Source: CAVUCH01 sp963739995 (GTDB lineage Bacteria > Acidobacteriota > Vicinamibacteria > Vicinamibacterales > JAENWD01). From it: a stretch of 64,000 nucleotides of DNA. Below are positions 54,348 through 63,232 of the stretch, one piece after another (positions within the stretch are counted from its first letter, which is position 1; each line of letters opens with the position of its first letter). The position numbers and the translations under genes are program-made. Location: the NCBI GenBank assembly GCA_963739995.1, contig CAVUCH010000013.1:62001-126000 (forward strand), written 5' to 3'. The notes below the pieces were generated by a model, which made no database searches, was not told the DNA's origin, and saw only the letters and a list, made by a program, of their open reading frames with translations.

Positions 54348-56051
54348 TCACGGCGGGGCGGGCGGTGGCCTGTGATGCGCGGCGTGGGCGGCCACAGGCT
54401 GTCGGTTCAGCGGCGCGTCGCTGTGCAGCAGCCGCTCCCCATCGTACATGCGGTAGTGCCCGGCCGGCACGTACGGCTGCCCTTCGAGCTGCAGGTACCG
54501 CGCGAGCCGGGGCGAGTCGCCGAACGTGATCGCCACGCGCGTGCCGGGGACCGGCTCGTGCTCGGGCACCTGCGGCGAGGACAGCTGCAGGACGCGTTGG
54601 CGGGTGAGGCCGCGCCGGAGCGCGGGATCGAGGTAGAAGACCAGCGACCCGGATCGCTGCTCGACCATCCACAATTCGGGGGGAAACCGGCCTGAGCGAT
54701 TGATGGTGTCCGCCAGGTCCCGGGCGGTGGTCACGTTGGCAACCGGTGGGACGAGCACGGCGAGTGCGACGACGAGCGTGGCCGCCGTCATCGTGGCGCC
54801 CAGCGCCGCCGCCACCTGGGTGTGTCGCGACACGACACGTGCGGCCACCCACCATCCTGCGGCAATGGCGGCGGCCACCACCCACATCCACCCGACATGC
54901 GGCACCGGGAACTTCGCGGGCGCGAACACGAGCGCCGCCGGCAGGAGGAGTGCGCCGACCGCTGCCTGCACCGCCGGCATCCGGCCGAACCAGCGCGAGG
55001 GGTGGTCGCCGGATCGCTGCTGCCAGGCGAGCCACGCGACCGCCGCGAGGAGCGCGATGCCCGGGAACAGCGGGAGGGCATACGTGAGCAGCTTTGAATT
55101 CGAAAGGCTCAAAAACACGGTTCCCGTCAGCAGCAAGCTCCAGCCAAGCCGCGTCGCGTCGGTGAAACGGCTCTCGGTGGCTGGGTCGGATACGCGCGGG
55201 CGCCGACGGGCGGTCGCGAACGGCGCATACAGGATCCACGGCAGCCCGCCGCCGAGCACCACCGGCAGGTAGTAGTGCCAGGGGGACTTGCCGTGCCGCT
55301 GCGTTTCAGTGGTGAACCCGAGCACATGCCGCTTGAGCAGGTAGTAGTCGAGATATCCCGGGTGCGCGTGCTCCATGGCGACGAACCAGGGTGCCGCGAC
55401 CGCCACGCCGATCATCAGTGCCAGCGCGCCTCCCGCAATGACAGCCACGCGAAGCCGGCGTTCGATGAGCAGCACGGTCGCGTGCGCGAGTCCGACGATG
55501 GCCACGCCCGACAGACCCTTCGTGAGAATCGCGCCGCCCAGGCACACACCCGCGAGCAGCGACCACGCCAGGACGCGGAGCGTGCGAGGCGATCGCGCGC
55601 CGCGCCAGAACGCGAGCAGCGCCCCATTTGTGAACGGGACGAGCGCGAGGTCGTGCACCGGCAGCTGCATGAGGCCGATCGGCAGCGAAAGCGTCGCGTA
55701 GAAGACCCCTGCCAACCAGCCACCCCGCCGGCCCAGAATCGTGCCCGCCAGCAGCCCCGTGGTGACGGCGCCGAGCAGGCCGAAGAGCAGCCCGGGCGCG
55801 CGCGCCGCCGCCTCGGTGAACCCGAACGCCCAGAGCGATCCCGCAAGGGCCCAGAAGAAGAGCACCGGCTTGTCGGGGAAGGGCTCGCCGAGAAAGCGCG
55901 GCGTGACGTAATCGCCGCCTTCCACCATCGCCTGCGCAATGGCGGCGTGGAGCCCCTCGTCGGGATCGATTAGCGGGTGGTGCAGGACGAGCGGAAAGAC
56001 GTACAGGGTGGTGCCGAGGAGGCCGAGCGCGGCGAGGAGGCGGCGGTGCAT
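54348..56051 (-). CDS. ArnT-like membrane glycosyltransferase
   Basis: 567 residues. It is a GT-C fold protein with about 11-12 membrane helices. The first periplasmic loop holds the acidic catalytic pair in HHPLIDPDEGLHAAIAQAM, then TPRFLGEPFPDKPVLFFWALAGSLW, the classical signature of ArnT/PMT-2 enzymes that use polyprenyl-phosphate sugars. GGAILTKGLSGVAIVG and LPWILYAPF are further landmarks. The C-terminal periplasmic domain is about 140 residues. The acceptor may be lipid A or a protein. It overlaps the upstream GDPD gene by 1 nt (TGATG). Confidence 0.88.
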   Translation of the reverse strand: MHRRLLAALGLLGTTLYVFPLVLHHPLIDPDEGLHAAIAQAMVEGGDYVTPRFLGEPFPDKPVLFFWALAGSLWAFGFTEAAARAPGLLFGLLGAVTTGLLAGTILGRRGGWLAGVFYATLSLPIGLMQLPVHDLALVPFTNGALLAFWRGARSPRTLRVLAWSLLAGVCLGGAILTKGLSGVAIVGLAHATVLLIERRLRVAVIAGGALALMIGVAVAAPWFVAMEHAHPGYLDYYLLKRHVLGFTTETQRHGKSPWHYYLPVVLGGGLPWILYAPFATARRRPRVSDPATESRFTDATRLGWSLLLTGTVFLSLSNSKLLTYALPLFPGIALLAAVAWLAWQQRSGDHPSRWFGRMPAVQAAVGALLLPAALVFAPAKFPVPHVGWMWVVAAAIAAGWWVAARVVSRHTQVAAALGATMTAATLVVALAVLVPPVANVTTARDLADTINRSGRFPPELWMVEQRSGSLVFYLDPALRRGLTRQRVLQLSSPQVPEHEPVPGTRVAITFGDSPRLARYLQLEGQPYVPAGHYRMYDGERLLHSDAPLNRQPVAAHAAHHRPPPAPP

Positions 56052-56869
56052 CACCGGTGATGGCGCCCGGCGGCGACCCATGCGTCCCTGACCCGCACGG
56101 CGAGGTCGGGTCGATCGCTGATCAGTGCATCGGCGCCCCAGTCGAGCAACCGCCACATGTCGCATTCCTCGTTGACCGTCCACACCTGCACGGGCAGGCC
56201 GGCGCGGTGCGCCGCACGGATGAAGCGGCGCGAGACGACGGTGAGCCGTCCCGCACGTTCCGGTACCTGGAAGCCGCGGTAGGGGGTGAGGCCGAGCGGC
56301 AGCCTCAGCCACGATCGATAGAGCGACCACTGCCCTTCTTCCCGCGCGGCGCTCGTCGGGATGCGCGGCTCGAGCGCGCGTACCGTCTGCAGCGCGAGGA
56401 GACTGAAGGACCCGATGCAGACGCGCTGCACCGCACCAGCGTGGCGCACCGCCTCGACGACGCGGCGCGCGGCGTCCGCCGTGCCAACCTTGATCTCGAT
56501 GATCAGCGGCAGGTCCGTGTAGCGGACGAGAGCGTCGGCGAGGGTCGGCACGCAGATGCCGCGATCGCGCAAGGGATACCCGTGTGCTTCGTCGAACCAG
56601 TAGGCCGCGTCGACTCGGGCCAGTTCCGCGGCCGTGCGGGCCTCGACCGGGCCACGTCCGGCGGTGCACCGATCGAGGTCGGGATCGTGATGCAGCACGG
56701 GCACGCCGTCACCAGAGATCCGGACATCGAACTCGAGGCCGTCCGCCCCTGCTGCCCGCCCGAGATCGAGCGCGGCCAGCGTGTTTTCCGGACCGAGCGC
56801 GCGGCCACCCCGGTGCGCGAACACCAGGGGCGGACAATCGCGATCGGCGGGGGAGAGCGGGTGAGCCAC
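56051..56869 (-). CDS. Glycerophosphodiester phosphodiesterase
   Basis: 272 residues from GTG 56869. Metal and catalytic motifs are FAHRGGRALGPENTLAALDLG (HRG...EN), GLEFDVRISGDGVPVLHHDPDLDR (E-D, then HHD) and IIEIKVG. The late VQVWTVNEECDMWRLLDWGADALISDRPD is the standard C-terminal half. It hydrolyses glycerophosphodiesters to an alcohol and glycerol-3-phosphate. No signal peptide. It is coupled to the glycosyltransferase, pointing to lipid or envelope turnover. TATAAT lies 20 nt upstream of the GTG on the minus strand. Confidence 0.9.
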   Translation of the reverse strand: MAHPLSPADRDCPPLVFAHRGGRALGPENTLAALDLGRAAGADGLEFDVRISGDGVPVLHHDPDLDRCTAGRGPVEARTAAELARVDAAYWFDEAHGYPLRDRGICVPTLADALVRYTDLPLIIEIKVGTADAARRVVEAVRHAGAVQRVCIGSFSLLALQTVRALEPRIPTSAAREEGQWSLYRSWLRLPLGLTPYRGFQVPERAGRLTVVSRRFIRAAHRAGLPVQVWTVNEECDMWRLLDWGADALISDRPDLAVRVRDAWVAAGRHHR

Positions 56870-56928
56870 GCGGTCGAGGAGACGCGGCCATTATAACGAA
56901 CGCCGGACGCGCACGCCGCGACGCTGGC

Positions 56929-57012
56929 GGTGGGCGGTGGGCGGTGGGCGGTGGACGGTGGGCAGTGGGCGGTGGGCAGTGGGCGGTGGGCAGTGGGCGG
57001 TGGGCGGTGGGC
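56929..57012. repeat. Heptad array GGTGGGC/AGTGGGC, twelve units
   Basis: Twelve units in perfect 7-bp register (GGTGGGC x3, GGTGGAC, then GGTGGGC and AGTGGGC alternating, ending GGTGGGC GGTGGGC). It occupies most of the gap between the GDPD and panB genes and ends 9 nt from the panB stop. It is the longest single array, with no inverted arm. Confidence 0.95.
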
Positions 57013-57021
57013 GAGATAGGC

Positions 57022-57882
57022 TCAGCGCGCGAGCGCCTGCTCGAACAGTGCGAGTTCGTCCGGCGCCATGTCGTACGTGTGCTCGCCGCCCGGGAACGCG
57101 CCACGCCGGACATCGCTCACGTAGCCGTCCAGCGCCCGTCCAATCTCGGCACCCAGCGAGGCATACGCCTTCACGAAGCGCGGAAGAGGGGGCTCGGACA
57201 GTCCGAGCAGATCGTGCCAGACGAGCACCTGGCCATCGCAGCCGGGGCCGGCACCGATGCCGATCGTGGGAATCGACAGGGCCCGCGTGATGGCCGTGGC
57301 CACGACGGCCGGCATGGCTTCGAGCACGACCGCGAAGCACCCCGCGGACTGCAGCGCGCGCGCGGTGTCATAGAGCTGCCGGGCTCCCTGTGCCGTGCGG
57401 CCCTGTGTCCGGAACCCGCCGAGCATGGTCGCCGCCTGGGGCGTCAGGCCGATATGGCCCATCACCGGGATGCCGGCCTCGATGATCGCGCGCACGCGGG
57501 AGAGGTGCCGTCCAATCCCCTCCAGCTTGACCACGTCCGCACCGCCCTCCTTCACCAGCCGCACCGCGCTCGCGACCGCCTCGTCGTCCGAAACCTGGTA
57601 GGAGCCGAACGGCAAGTCCCCCACTACGAGCGGGCGCCGCACCACGCGCGTCACGGCACGCGTGAGGATCAGCATCTCGTCGAGCGTCACCGGAAGGGTG
57701 GACTCGTGTCCGAAGACGACCATCGCGGCGGTGTCGCCGACGAGCAGCACGTCGATGCCCGCCGCTTCGGCGAGCCGCGCGCTCGGTGCGTCGTAGGTCG
57801 TGACCATGACGATGCGCTCGCCGCGCGCCTTCATGGCCGCCAACTGGGGAAGCGAGAGCCGCTGGACCTTCGCCTGCGTCAC
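57022..57882 (-). CDS. panB: 3-methyl-2-oxobutanoate hydroxymethyltransferase
   Basis: 286 residues from GTG 57882, which overlaps the panC stop (GTGA). Family motifs in order: MVTTYDAPSARLAEAAGIDVLLVGDTAAMVVFGH (Mg and substrate Asp), VVGDLPFGSYQ, VKLEGIGRH, PVMGHIGLTPQ and TIGIGAGPGCDGQVLVWHDLLGL. It adds the hydroxymethyl group from methylene-THF to 2-oxoisovalerate, the first committed step to pantothenate. It is the last gene of the pan operon. Confidence 0.96.
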   Translation of the reverse strand: MTQAKVQRLSLPQLAAMKARGERIVMVTTYDAPSARLAEAAGIDVLLVGDTAAMVVFGHESTLPVTLDEMLILTRAVTRVVRRPLVVGDLPFGSYQVSDDEAVASAVRLVKEGGADVVKLEGIGRHLSRVRAIIEAGIPVMGHIGLTPQAATMLGGFRTQGRTAQGARQLYDTARALQSAGCFAVVLEAMPAVVATAITRALSIPTIGIGAGPGCDGQVLVWHDLLGLSEPPLPRFVKAYASLGAEIGRALDGYVSDVRRGAFPGGEHTYDMAPDELALFEQALAR

Positions 57883-58649
57883 GACGGGCCTCGGGTGAGC
57901 GGGACATTGTCGATCAGGCGCACCTCGCCGACACGGACAGCCGCTGCCAGCACGGGCGGATCGAACGGGGCCACCTCGAGGTACTCGACCTCGAGGCCGC
58001 TGAGCATCGAGCGCGCCGTCTCCGCGTCTCCACTGGCCAGCGCACGCGGCAGCGCGAGCGCGCGAACCCGCTCGGCAGCGCTGAGGCGTACGTTGCGGGA
58101 CGACAGGGCGAGACCGTCCGCGTCGCGCACGGTCGGACACACTCTCAGCTCCACGTCCAGGTGCAGGTCCCGGATCATCTGACGGATCACCTGTACCTGC
58201 TGTGCGTCTTTCTGGCCGAAGTAGCCCCGCTCCGGGCGCACGATGTTGAACAGCTTCAGGCAGATGGTTGCGACGCCTCGAAAGTGCCCCGGGCGGAAGG
58301 CCCCCTCCAGAATCGAACCGAGCCTCTCAACGTCGATCCAGGTGTCGAAGCCCGGCGGATAGATTTCTGCGACGGCGGGGGCGAACAGCAGATCCACACC
58401 AGCCCCTTCTGCCGTCTCCCGGTCGTGGGCCTCGTCACGCGGGTAGCCTGCGAGATCAGCGGGCTCGCCGAACTGAGCGGGATTGAGGAACACGCTCGCC
58501 ACCACCGTGGCGCACTCGGCGCGTGCCGCGCGAAACAGCGACTCGTGCCCGGCGTGCAGGGCGCCCATGGTCGGCACCAGCCCCACCCGGCCCGATCCTC
58601 GCGAGCGGAGCACCGCTCGGAGTTCAGCGATGCTTCGAATGACGTTCAT
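57879..58649 (-). CDS. panC: Pantothenate synthetase
   Basis: 256 residues. ATP-site motifs are VPTMGALHAGHESLF (the HxGH of this class), the KMSKS-like DGLALSSRNVRLS, and substrate residues FLNPAQFGEPADLAGYPR and YFGQKDAQQVQVIRQM. It joins pantoate and beta-alanine. Coupled at both ends: its start overlaps the DUF2520 stop (ATGA) and its stop overlaps the panB start. panD is not in the window. Confidence 0.96.
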   Translation of the reverse strand: MNVIRSIAELRAVLRSRGSGRVGLVPTMGALHAGHESLFRAARAECATVVASVFLNPAQFGEPADLAGYPRDEAHDRETAEGAGVDLLFAPAVAEIYPPGFDTWIDVERLGSILEGAFRPGHFRGVATICLKLFNIVRPERGYFGQKDAQQVQVIRQMIRDLHLDVELRVCPTVRDADGLALSSRNVRLSAAERVRALALPRALASGDAETARSMLSGLEVEYLEVAPFDPPVLAAAVRVGEVRLIDNVPLTRGPS

Positions 58650-59329
58650 GTGCCGGTCGCCTCCGCCAGCGCCCGATAGAGCCCTTCGAGCTCAGGCCGT
58701 CGGGCCTGAAGCGCACGCAGGTGCGCAGCGACGGTGCTCCAGTCGCCGCGCGAGATCGGCCCGGTCAACTCGAACCCGTTGTCGATGGTTCTCCGGATGA
58801 GCGGAATCAGCGCCTCCGGTGGGGCGCCAGCGTCCGCGAAGAGCGCCGCCGCCGCGCGCTGGAGCGTCACGAGGTAATTGGAGGCGAGCGCCGCTCCGGC
58901 ATGATAGAGCGCGCGCTGGTCGTCGGCGAGGTCGAACGGTGTGAGTCCCAGCAGCTTCGCGAGCGCATGTCCGTGGGCGCGCGCGTTCGGGCTCTCAGCA
59001 GTCACCGCTGCGTACGCGCCGTCCAGTTGCTCGGGCCCGCGGCCACGGACGAGCGTCTGCAGCGGATGCACGCTGAACCGTCGCTGGTGCGGGTCGAGCG
59101 CCTGCAGCGGCGTGGCGCCGCTCACGTGCGCCACCCACGGCCCCGGCCGTACGGTCGCGGCCACATGTGCGATGACGGCGTCGGGCACGCAGAGCAGCAC
59201 AACGGAGGCGTCGGTATCAACAGCCAGCGCGCCCCGTTCGCGGAGGCGCGCGGCGATTGCGGTACCCGCGCGACCCATTCCGACGACGCGAACGGTCCGA
59301 AACGGTGAAGCCGCCACACTCGCGTTCAT
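58646..59329 (-). CDS. Rossmann-fold DUF2520 protein, candidate ketopantoate reductase
   Basis: 227 residues. An N-terminal NAD(P)-binding fold (VRVVGMGRAGTAIAARLRERG) is followed by LLCVPDAVIAHVA, VAHVSGATPLQALDPHQRRFSVHPLQTLVRG, and a helical DUF2520 domain (LYHAGAALASNYLVTLQRAAAAL). It is the first gene of a tightly coupled DUF2520-panC-panB operon that lacks panE. Ketopantoate reduction is the missing step between PanB and PanC. Reductases of this type (called PanG in some firmicutes and Francisella, as I recall) make that role likely, but it is unproven here. Confidence 0.75.
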   Translation of the reverse strand: MNASVAASPFRTVRVVGMGRAGTAIAARLRERGALAVDTDASVVLLCVPDAVIAHVAATVRPGPWVAHVSGATPLQALDPHQRRFSVHPLQTLVRGRGPEQLDGAYAAVTAESPNARAHGHALAKLLGLTPFDLADDQRALYHAGAALASNYLVTLQRAAAALFADAGAPPEALIPLIRRTIDNGFELTGPISRGDWSTVAAHLRALQARRPELEGLYRALAEATGT

Positions 59330-59480
59330 GAAATCCGCTGTCTGCTGATGACAACACACTCCCACCGCGCGATTCAACAGCGCCACCGCTGTCCGTGGTC
59401 AGCGTACGCCGAGGTGCCGGCATCCGGAGCGGAGCGGCACCGGCCAGCGTCAATGCCCGTCAGGGCACGATCCTGCATGC

Positions 59481-59486
59481 TAGAAT
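59481..59486 (+). promoter_or_regulatory. Candidate -10 box, leaderless
   Basis: TAGAAT ends 5 nt before ATG 59492; no Shine-Dalgarno sequence is visible. Confidence 0.4.
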
Positions 59487-59491
59487 CGCCT

Positions 59492-61006
59492 ATGGTCACC
59501 CGTGAACAACCGCTCACGGTGGGCGCCTTGCGCTCTGCCGTTGAACGGGGTCTGCCCCGATATCCGACCGTCAAAGACGAGATCCGCACGAACCTGATCG
59601 CCAAACTGCAGTCTGGCGAACCGCTCTTCCCAGGCATCATTGGCTACGACGACACCGTCGTGCCTCAGCTCATCAACGGGTTGCTCTCGAAGCACAATTT
59701 CATCCTGCTCGGACTGCGCGGGCAGGCAAAGACGCGCATCCTGCGCAGCCTCGTCGATCTGCTGGACCCTGCGATCGCCGTTGTGCCGGGCTGCGAGATT
59801 CACGACGACCCGCTGGCCCCGATCTGCTCGCAGTGCCGTGCACGTGCCGCCGCCGAGGGGGACGACCTGCCGGTCGCCTGGCGCACGCGCGAGGAGCGCT
59901 ACGTCGAGAAGCTGGCTACTCCGGACGTGACGATCGCCGACATGCTCGGCGACATCGATCCGATCAAGGCTGCGCGCAGCGGGCTGCAGCTTGGCGACGA
60001 CCTGACGATGCACTACGGCCTGCTGCCGCGGGCAAACCGCGGCATCTTCGCCATCAACGAGCTGCCCGACCTGGCCGGCAAGATCCAGGTGGGACTGTTC
60101 AACATCCTGCAGGAAGGCGACGTCCAGATTAAGGGCTACCCGGTGCGTCTGCGGCTGGATGTCATGATGGCGTTCACGGCCAATCCCGAGGATTACACCG
60201 CGCGCGGCAAGATCATCACGCCGCTCAAGGATCGCATCGGCTCCGAGATCCGGACGCACTACGCGGCAACACGGCACCAGGCGATGGCGATCACGGCTCA
60301 GGAGGCCTGGACGGATCGCCCCTCGCCCGCCGGCACGGTGCAGGTGCCGCCGTACGTACGCGAGGTGGTCGAGGAGATTGCGTTCCAGGCGCGCGCCGAG
60401 CGCCGCATCGACAAGCGTTCCGGCGTCAGCCAGCGGCTGCCGATCACGGCCATCGAAAACGTCGCGAGCAACGCCGAGCGACGCGGCATCATCAACCGCG
60501 AAACACCCGTCGCCGGCATGGTGGACGTGCACGCGGCGCTCCCGTCGATCACCGGCAAGTTCGAGCTCGAATACGAGGGTGAGCTGCGCGGCGCGGACAA
60601 CCTCGCGCGTGACCTGATCCGCGCGGCCGTCGCGAACGTGTTCATCGGCTACTTCGAGAACGCCGACGTGCGTTCGGTCGTCGAGTGGTTCGATGCGGGC
60701 GGCGCGCTGCAGCTCGAGGACAGCGGGCCGTCGGCCCGCCTGCTGGAGGACGCGCGCAAGGTGCCCGGTCTCCTGGAGCTGGTGCCCACCGCGGGTGTGG
60801 ACCGCAAAGCCTCGGCCCCTGCGCGTGCCTCGGCCGTCACATTCATCCTCGAGGGGCTGTACGCGACCAAGAGGATCAGCCGCAGCGACGACCGCGGTTA
60901 CCACGCGACCGAGACGGCCTCACCCAGGCGGCCGCGTGCGGCCGCCGAGCCGAGCTTCGAGGACGTTCCGCAGATGCCGGGCGGGAAGAAGAAGTATTAC
61001 AACTGA
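59492..61006 (+). CDS. MoxR/MgChlI-like AAA+ ATPase
   Basis: 504 residues. The AAA+ core has Walker A GLRGQAKTR, Walker B GIFAINELPDLAGKIQ and a sensor segment FTANPEDYTARGKIITPLKDRIGSEI with Arg finger. The N-terminal 40 residues (ALRSAVERGLPRYPTVKDEIRTNLIAKL) and a Cys-containing insert (CEIHDDPLAPICSQCR) are subfamily traits. Such ATPases act with a VWA-domain partner to insert metals or remodel proteins. That partner is the next gene. ATG 59492 is preferred to the far upstream start. Confidence 0.9.
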   Translation: MVTREQPLTVGALRSAVERGLPRYPTVKDEIRTNLIAKLQSGEPLFPGIIGYDDTVVPQLINGLLSKHNFILLGLRGQAKTRILRSLVDLLDPAIAVVPGCEIHDDPLAPICSQCRARAAAEGDDLPVAWRTREERYVEKLATPDVTIADMLGDIDPIKAARSGLQLGDDLTMHYGLLPRANRGIFAINELPDLAGKIQVGLFNILQEGDVQIKGYPVRLRLDVMMAFTANPEDYTARGKIITPLKDRIGSEIRTHYAATRHQAMAITAQEAWTDRPSPAGTVQVPPYVREVVEEIAFQARAERRIDKRSGVSQRLPITAIENVASNAERRGIINRETPVAGMVDVHAALPSITGKFELEYEGELRGADNLARDLIRAAVANVFIGYFENADVRSVVEWFDAGGALQLEDSGPSARLLEDARKVPGLLELVPTAGVDRKASAPARASAVTFILEGLYATKRISRSDDRGYHATETASPRRPRAAAEPSFEDVPQMPGGKKKYYN

Positions 61007-61012
61007 CGGGAA

Positions 61013-61126
61013 GGCTCCGGGCTCCAGGCTCCGGGCTCCAGGCGTTATTTCGGCCGGCATTCACGGGGCCGCCGCAACCCGCCCAGAGCCAGACAAGCCC
61101 TGGAGGCTGGAGCCCGGAGCCTGGAG
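61013..61126. repeat. Inverted pair of heptad arrays; right arm overlaps the next gene's ribosome site
   Basis: Left arm: GGCTCCG, GGCTCCA, GGCTCCG, GGCTCCA (61013-61040). Right arm: CCTGGAG, GCTGGAG, CCCGGAG, CCTGGAG (61099-61126). The arms are reverse complements (GGCTCCA against TGGAGCC). The last GGAG of the right arm lies 2-3 nt before TTG 61129. Confidence 0.9.
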
Positions 61127-61128
61127 CC

Positions 61129-62394
61129 TTGCGTTTCAAGTACACCAAGTTCGTCCCCGGCGACCTCGACGACCTCGACCTCGAGTCGCTGATGTCGAAG
61201 CTCTCCGACCTGCTGCTCTCGAGCGGGTTCAATGACCCGTATTTCACCGGTTCAGAGGACGAGCGCTCGATGCAGGCGCTCTACGACGCCATCCTCGAAG
61301 CGCTGATGAGCGGTGGCGTGCTGCCCGACGAGATGATGGAGCGATTGCTCGGGGAGAATGCGGGTGAGGATGCGCAGCAGCGCCTCGAGGAGCTGATTCA
61401 GCAGATCATGCAGCGGCTGCAGCAGGAGGGCTACATCAGCCCCGCCCCGGATCTCGAGCCCGAACGGCGCCGGCGGGAGCAGCCGGGCGGCGCGGGGTCG
61501 GGTGAGGCGACGCCCACACGGTTCGAAGTCACTGACAAAAGCATCGACTTCCTCGGCTATCGTGCGCTGCGCGATCTGCTGGGCTCGGTCGGCCGCAGCA
61601 GCTTCGGCCGACACGACACGCGTGATCTGGCCACGGGCGTCGAAACGTCCGGCGTATCCAAGCCGTACGAATGGGGTGACACGCTGAACCTCGATGCGAG
61701 CGCGACGCTGCTGAGTGCGATACAGCGCGCCGGCCGCGGGCGGCTGAAGGCGGGCGCGCCGATCGATGTCGACTACCAGGACCTGATGGTCGTGCAGGGC
61801 GAGTACCAGAGCTCGTGCGCAACGGTGCTGATGCTCGACTGCAGCCACAGCATGATCTTGTACGGTGAGGACCGGTTCACGCCCGCCAAGCGGGTGGCGC
61901 TCGCCTTGTCTCAGTTGATCAAGCTGCAGTATCCAGGCGACGCGCTGCACCTGGTGCTCTTCCATGACTCCGCGGAGGAAGTCCCGCTCTCCCAGCTCGG
62001 TCGCGTGCGCGTCGGCCCGTACTACACGAACACGCGCGAAGGGCTGCGCCTGGCCCGCCGCATCCTGGAACGGCAGCGCAAGGACATGCGGCAGATCATC
62101 ATGATCACGGATGGCAAGCCGTCGGCACTCACCCAGCCGGACGGCCGGATATACCGCAATGCCTTCGGCCTCGACCCGCTGGTTGTCACCGAAACGCTGC
62201 GCGAGGTGGCGCACTGCCGCAAAGCCGGCATCCAGATCAACACCTTCATGCTGGCGCGCGACTACGACCTGGTGAGCTTCGTCCGACGCGTCGCCGAAAT
62301 CTGCCGGGGCAAAGCTTACTTCACCACGCCGCACACGCTGGGGCAGTACGTGCTGATGGACTACGTCGATAAGAAGACCCGGACCGTTCACTGA
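61129..62394 (+). CDS. VWA-domain protein, partner of the MoxR-like ATPase
   Basis: 421 residues from TTG 61129, the only sensible start since homology begins at RFKYTKFVPGDLDDLDLESL. The N-terminal third is helical and acidic. The VWA domain has MIDAS residues LMLDCSHSMILYGEDRFTPAK (DxSxS) and MITDGKPSALT. An integrin-like divalent-metal site is expected. With the preceding AAA+ gene it forms a MoxR-VWA pair. The ribosome site GGAG is part of a heptad array and only 2-3 nt from the TTG, so translation may be weak. Confidence 0.85.
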   Translation: MRFKYTKFVPGDLDDLDLESLMSKLSDLLLSSGFNDPYFTGSEDERSMQALYDAILEALMSGGVLPDEMMERLLGENAGEDAQQRLEELIQQIMQRLQQEGYISPAPDLEPERRRREQPGGAGSGEATPTRFEVTDKSIDFLGYRALRDLLGSVGRSSFGRHDTRDLATGVETSGVSKPYEWGDTLNLDASATLLSAIQRAGRGRLKAGAPIDVDYQDLMVVQGEYQSSCATVLMLDCSHSMILYGEDRFTPAKRVALALSQLIKLQYPGDALHLVLFHDSAEEVPLSQLGRVRVGPYYTNTREGLRLARRILERQRKDMRQIIMITDGKPSALTQPDGRIYRNAFGLDPLVVTETLREVAHCRKAGIQINTFMLARDYDLVSFVRRVAEICRGKAYFTTPHTLGQYVLMDYVDKKTRTVH

Positions 62395-62413
62395 CGCCTC
62401 GGTCCGGGCAAAC

Positions 62414-62576
62414 CAATGCACAATGCACAATGCACAATGCACACATCAGTCAGCGGGCTGCGGACTCGTAAGACTGCCATGAACCCAACGACGCCCGCGC
62501 GCGCGCGACGCCACACACCGATGTTGATGCCCTGTGCGCCAATGATTGTGCATGGTGCATCATGCATTGTGCATTG
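62414..62576. repeat. Inverted pair of heptad arrays between VWA and LON genes
   Basis: Left arm: four CAATGCA units (62414-62441). Right arm: TGCATGG, TGCATCA, TGCATTG, TGCATTG (62549-62576). They are reverse complements flanking 107 nt. The right arm ends 17 nt before the LON gene start, the same distance as at 24166/24184. Confidence 0.9.
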
Positions 62577-62593
62577 CTGACAGGAACGCCCCC

Positions 62594-63226
62594 ATGCTCC
62601 CCCTCGACCTCCCGCTCTTCCCGCTTCCGAACGTCGTCCTCTTCCCGGACGTGTGCCTGCCGCTCCGGATCTTCGAGCCCCGGTACCGACAGATGCTTGC
62701 GGCGGCGCTGAATGGCGACCGGATGATCGGAATGGCCTTGCTGAAGGCAGGCTACGACACGGAGTACGAGGGACGCCCCCCGGTTTACGAAGTCGGATGC
62801 GCCGGCCTGATCACACACGCCGAGCAGCTCGAGGACGGCGGATCCAATATCATGCTGCACGGCATCCAGCGGTTCCGGATCGTCGCCGAGAACCACGAAC
62901 TGGCGTTCCGCCGCGCACGGGTCGATGCCTTGCTCGACCCGCTCACCGCGGATGACCGTCCGGCCCTGCGCGACGCGCGACACCGGCTCGAGGCGCTGGT
63001 TGGCCCGGTGGTCGAAGGCGCGGGGGCCGAGGTGCACATCCCCCCGACAATTCCAGACCACGAGCTCGTGAATGCCCTCGCGCAGTACCTCCCTCTGGAC
63101 GCCGTCGAAAAGCAGGCGCTGCTCGAACGCGATGGAGTGCTCGCGCGCTGCAGCGGCCTCATCGAGCTCCTCGAGATGAAGGTGCTCCTCGTCCGGAACT
63201 GCCGGGCGTCCTCGTTCAGGCAGTAG
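62594..63226 (+). CDS. LON N-terminal substrate-binding domain protein
   Basis: 210 residues containing only the Lon N-terminal (LON/PUA-like) domain: LPLFPLPNVVLFPDVCLPLRIFEPRYRQML, then GDRMIGMALLKAG and EVGCAGLITHAEQLEDGGSNIMLHGIQRFRI, ending in a helical part. The protease and ATPase domains are absent, which is normal for this stand-alone family. It may act as an adaptor or chaperone. ATG 62594 is preferred over 62546, which lies inside the heptad array. Confidence 0.9.
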   Translation: MLPLDLPLFPLPNVVLFPDVCLPLRIFEPRYRQMLAAALNGDRMIGMALLKAGYDTEYEGRPPVYEVGCAGLITHAEQLEDGGSNIMLHGIQRFRIVAENHELAFRRARVDALLDPLTADDRPALRDARHRLEALVGPVVEGAGAEVHIPPTIPDHELVNALAQYLPLDAVEKQALLERDGVLARCSGLIELLEMKVLLVRNCRASSFRQ

Positions 63227-63232
63227 ACACGC

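Noticed and set aside
56690..58182. Long plus-strand frame across the 12-unit GGTGGGC array (repeated GGGRWAVG peptide)
   Set aside because: A non-multiple-of-three repeat with no stop gives long spurious frames; the opposite strand has panB and GDPD.
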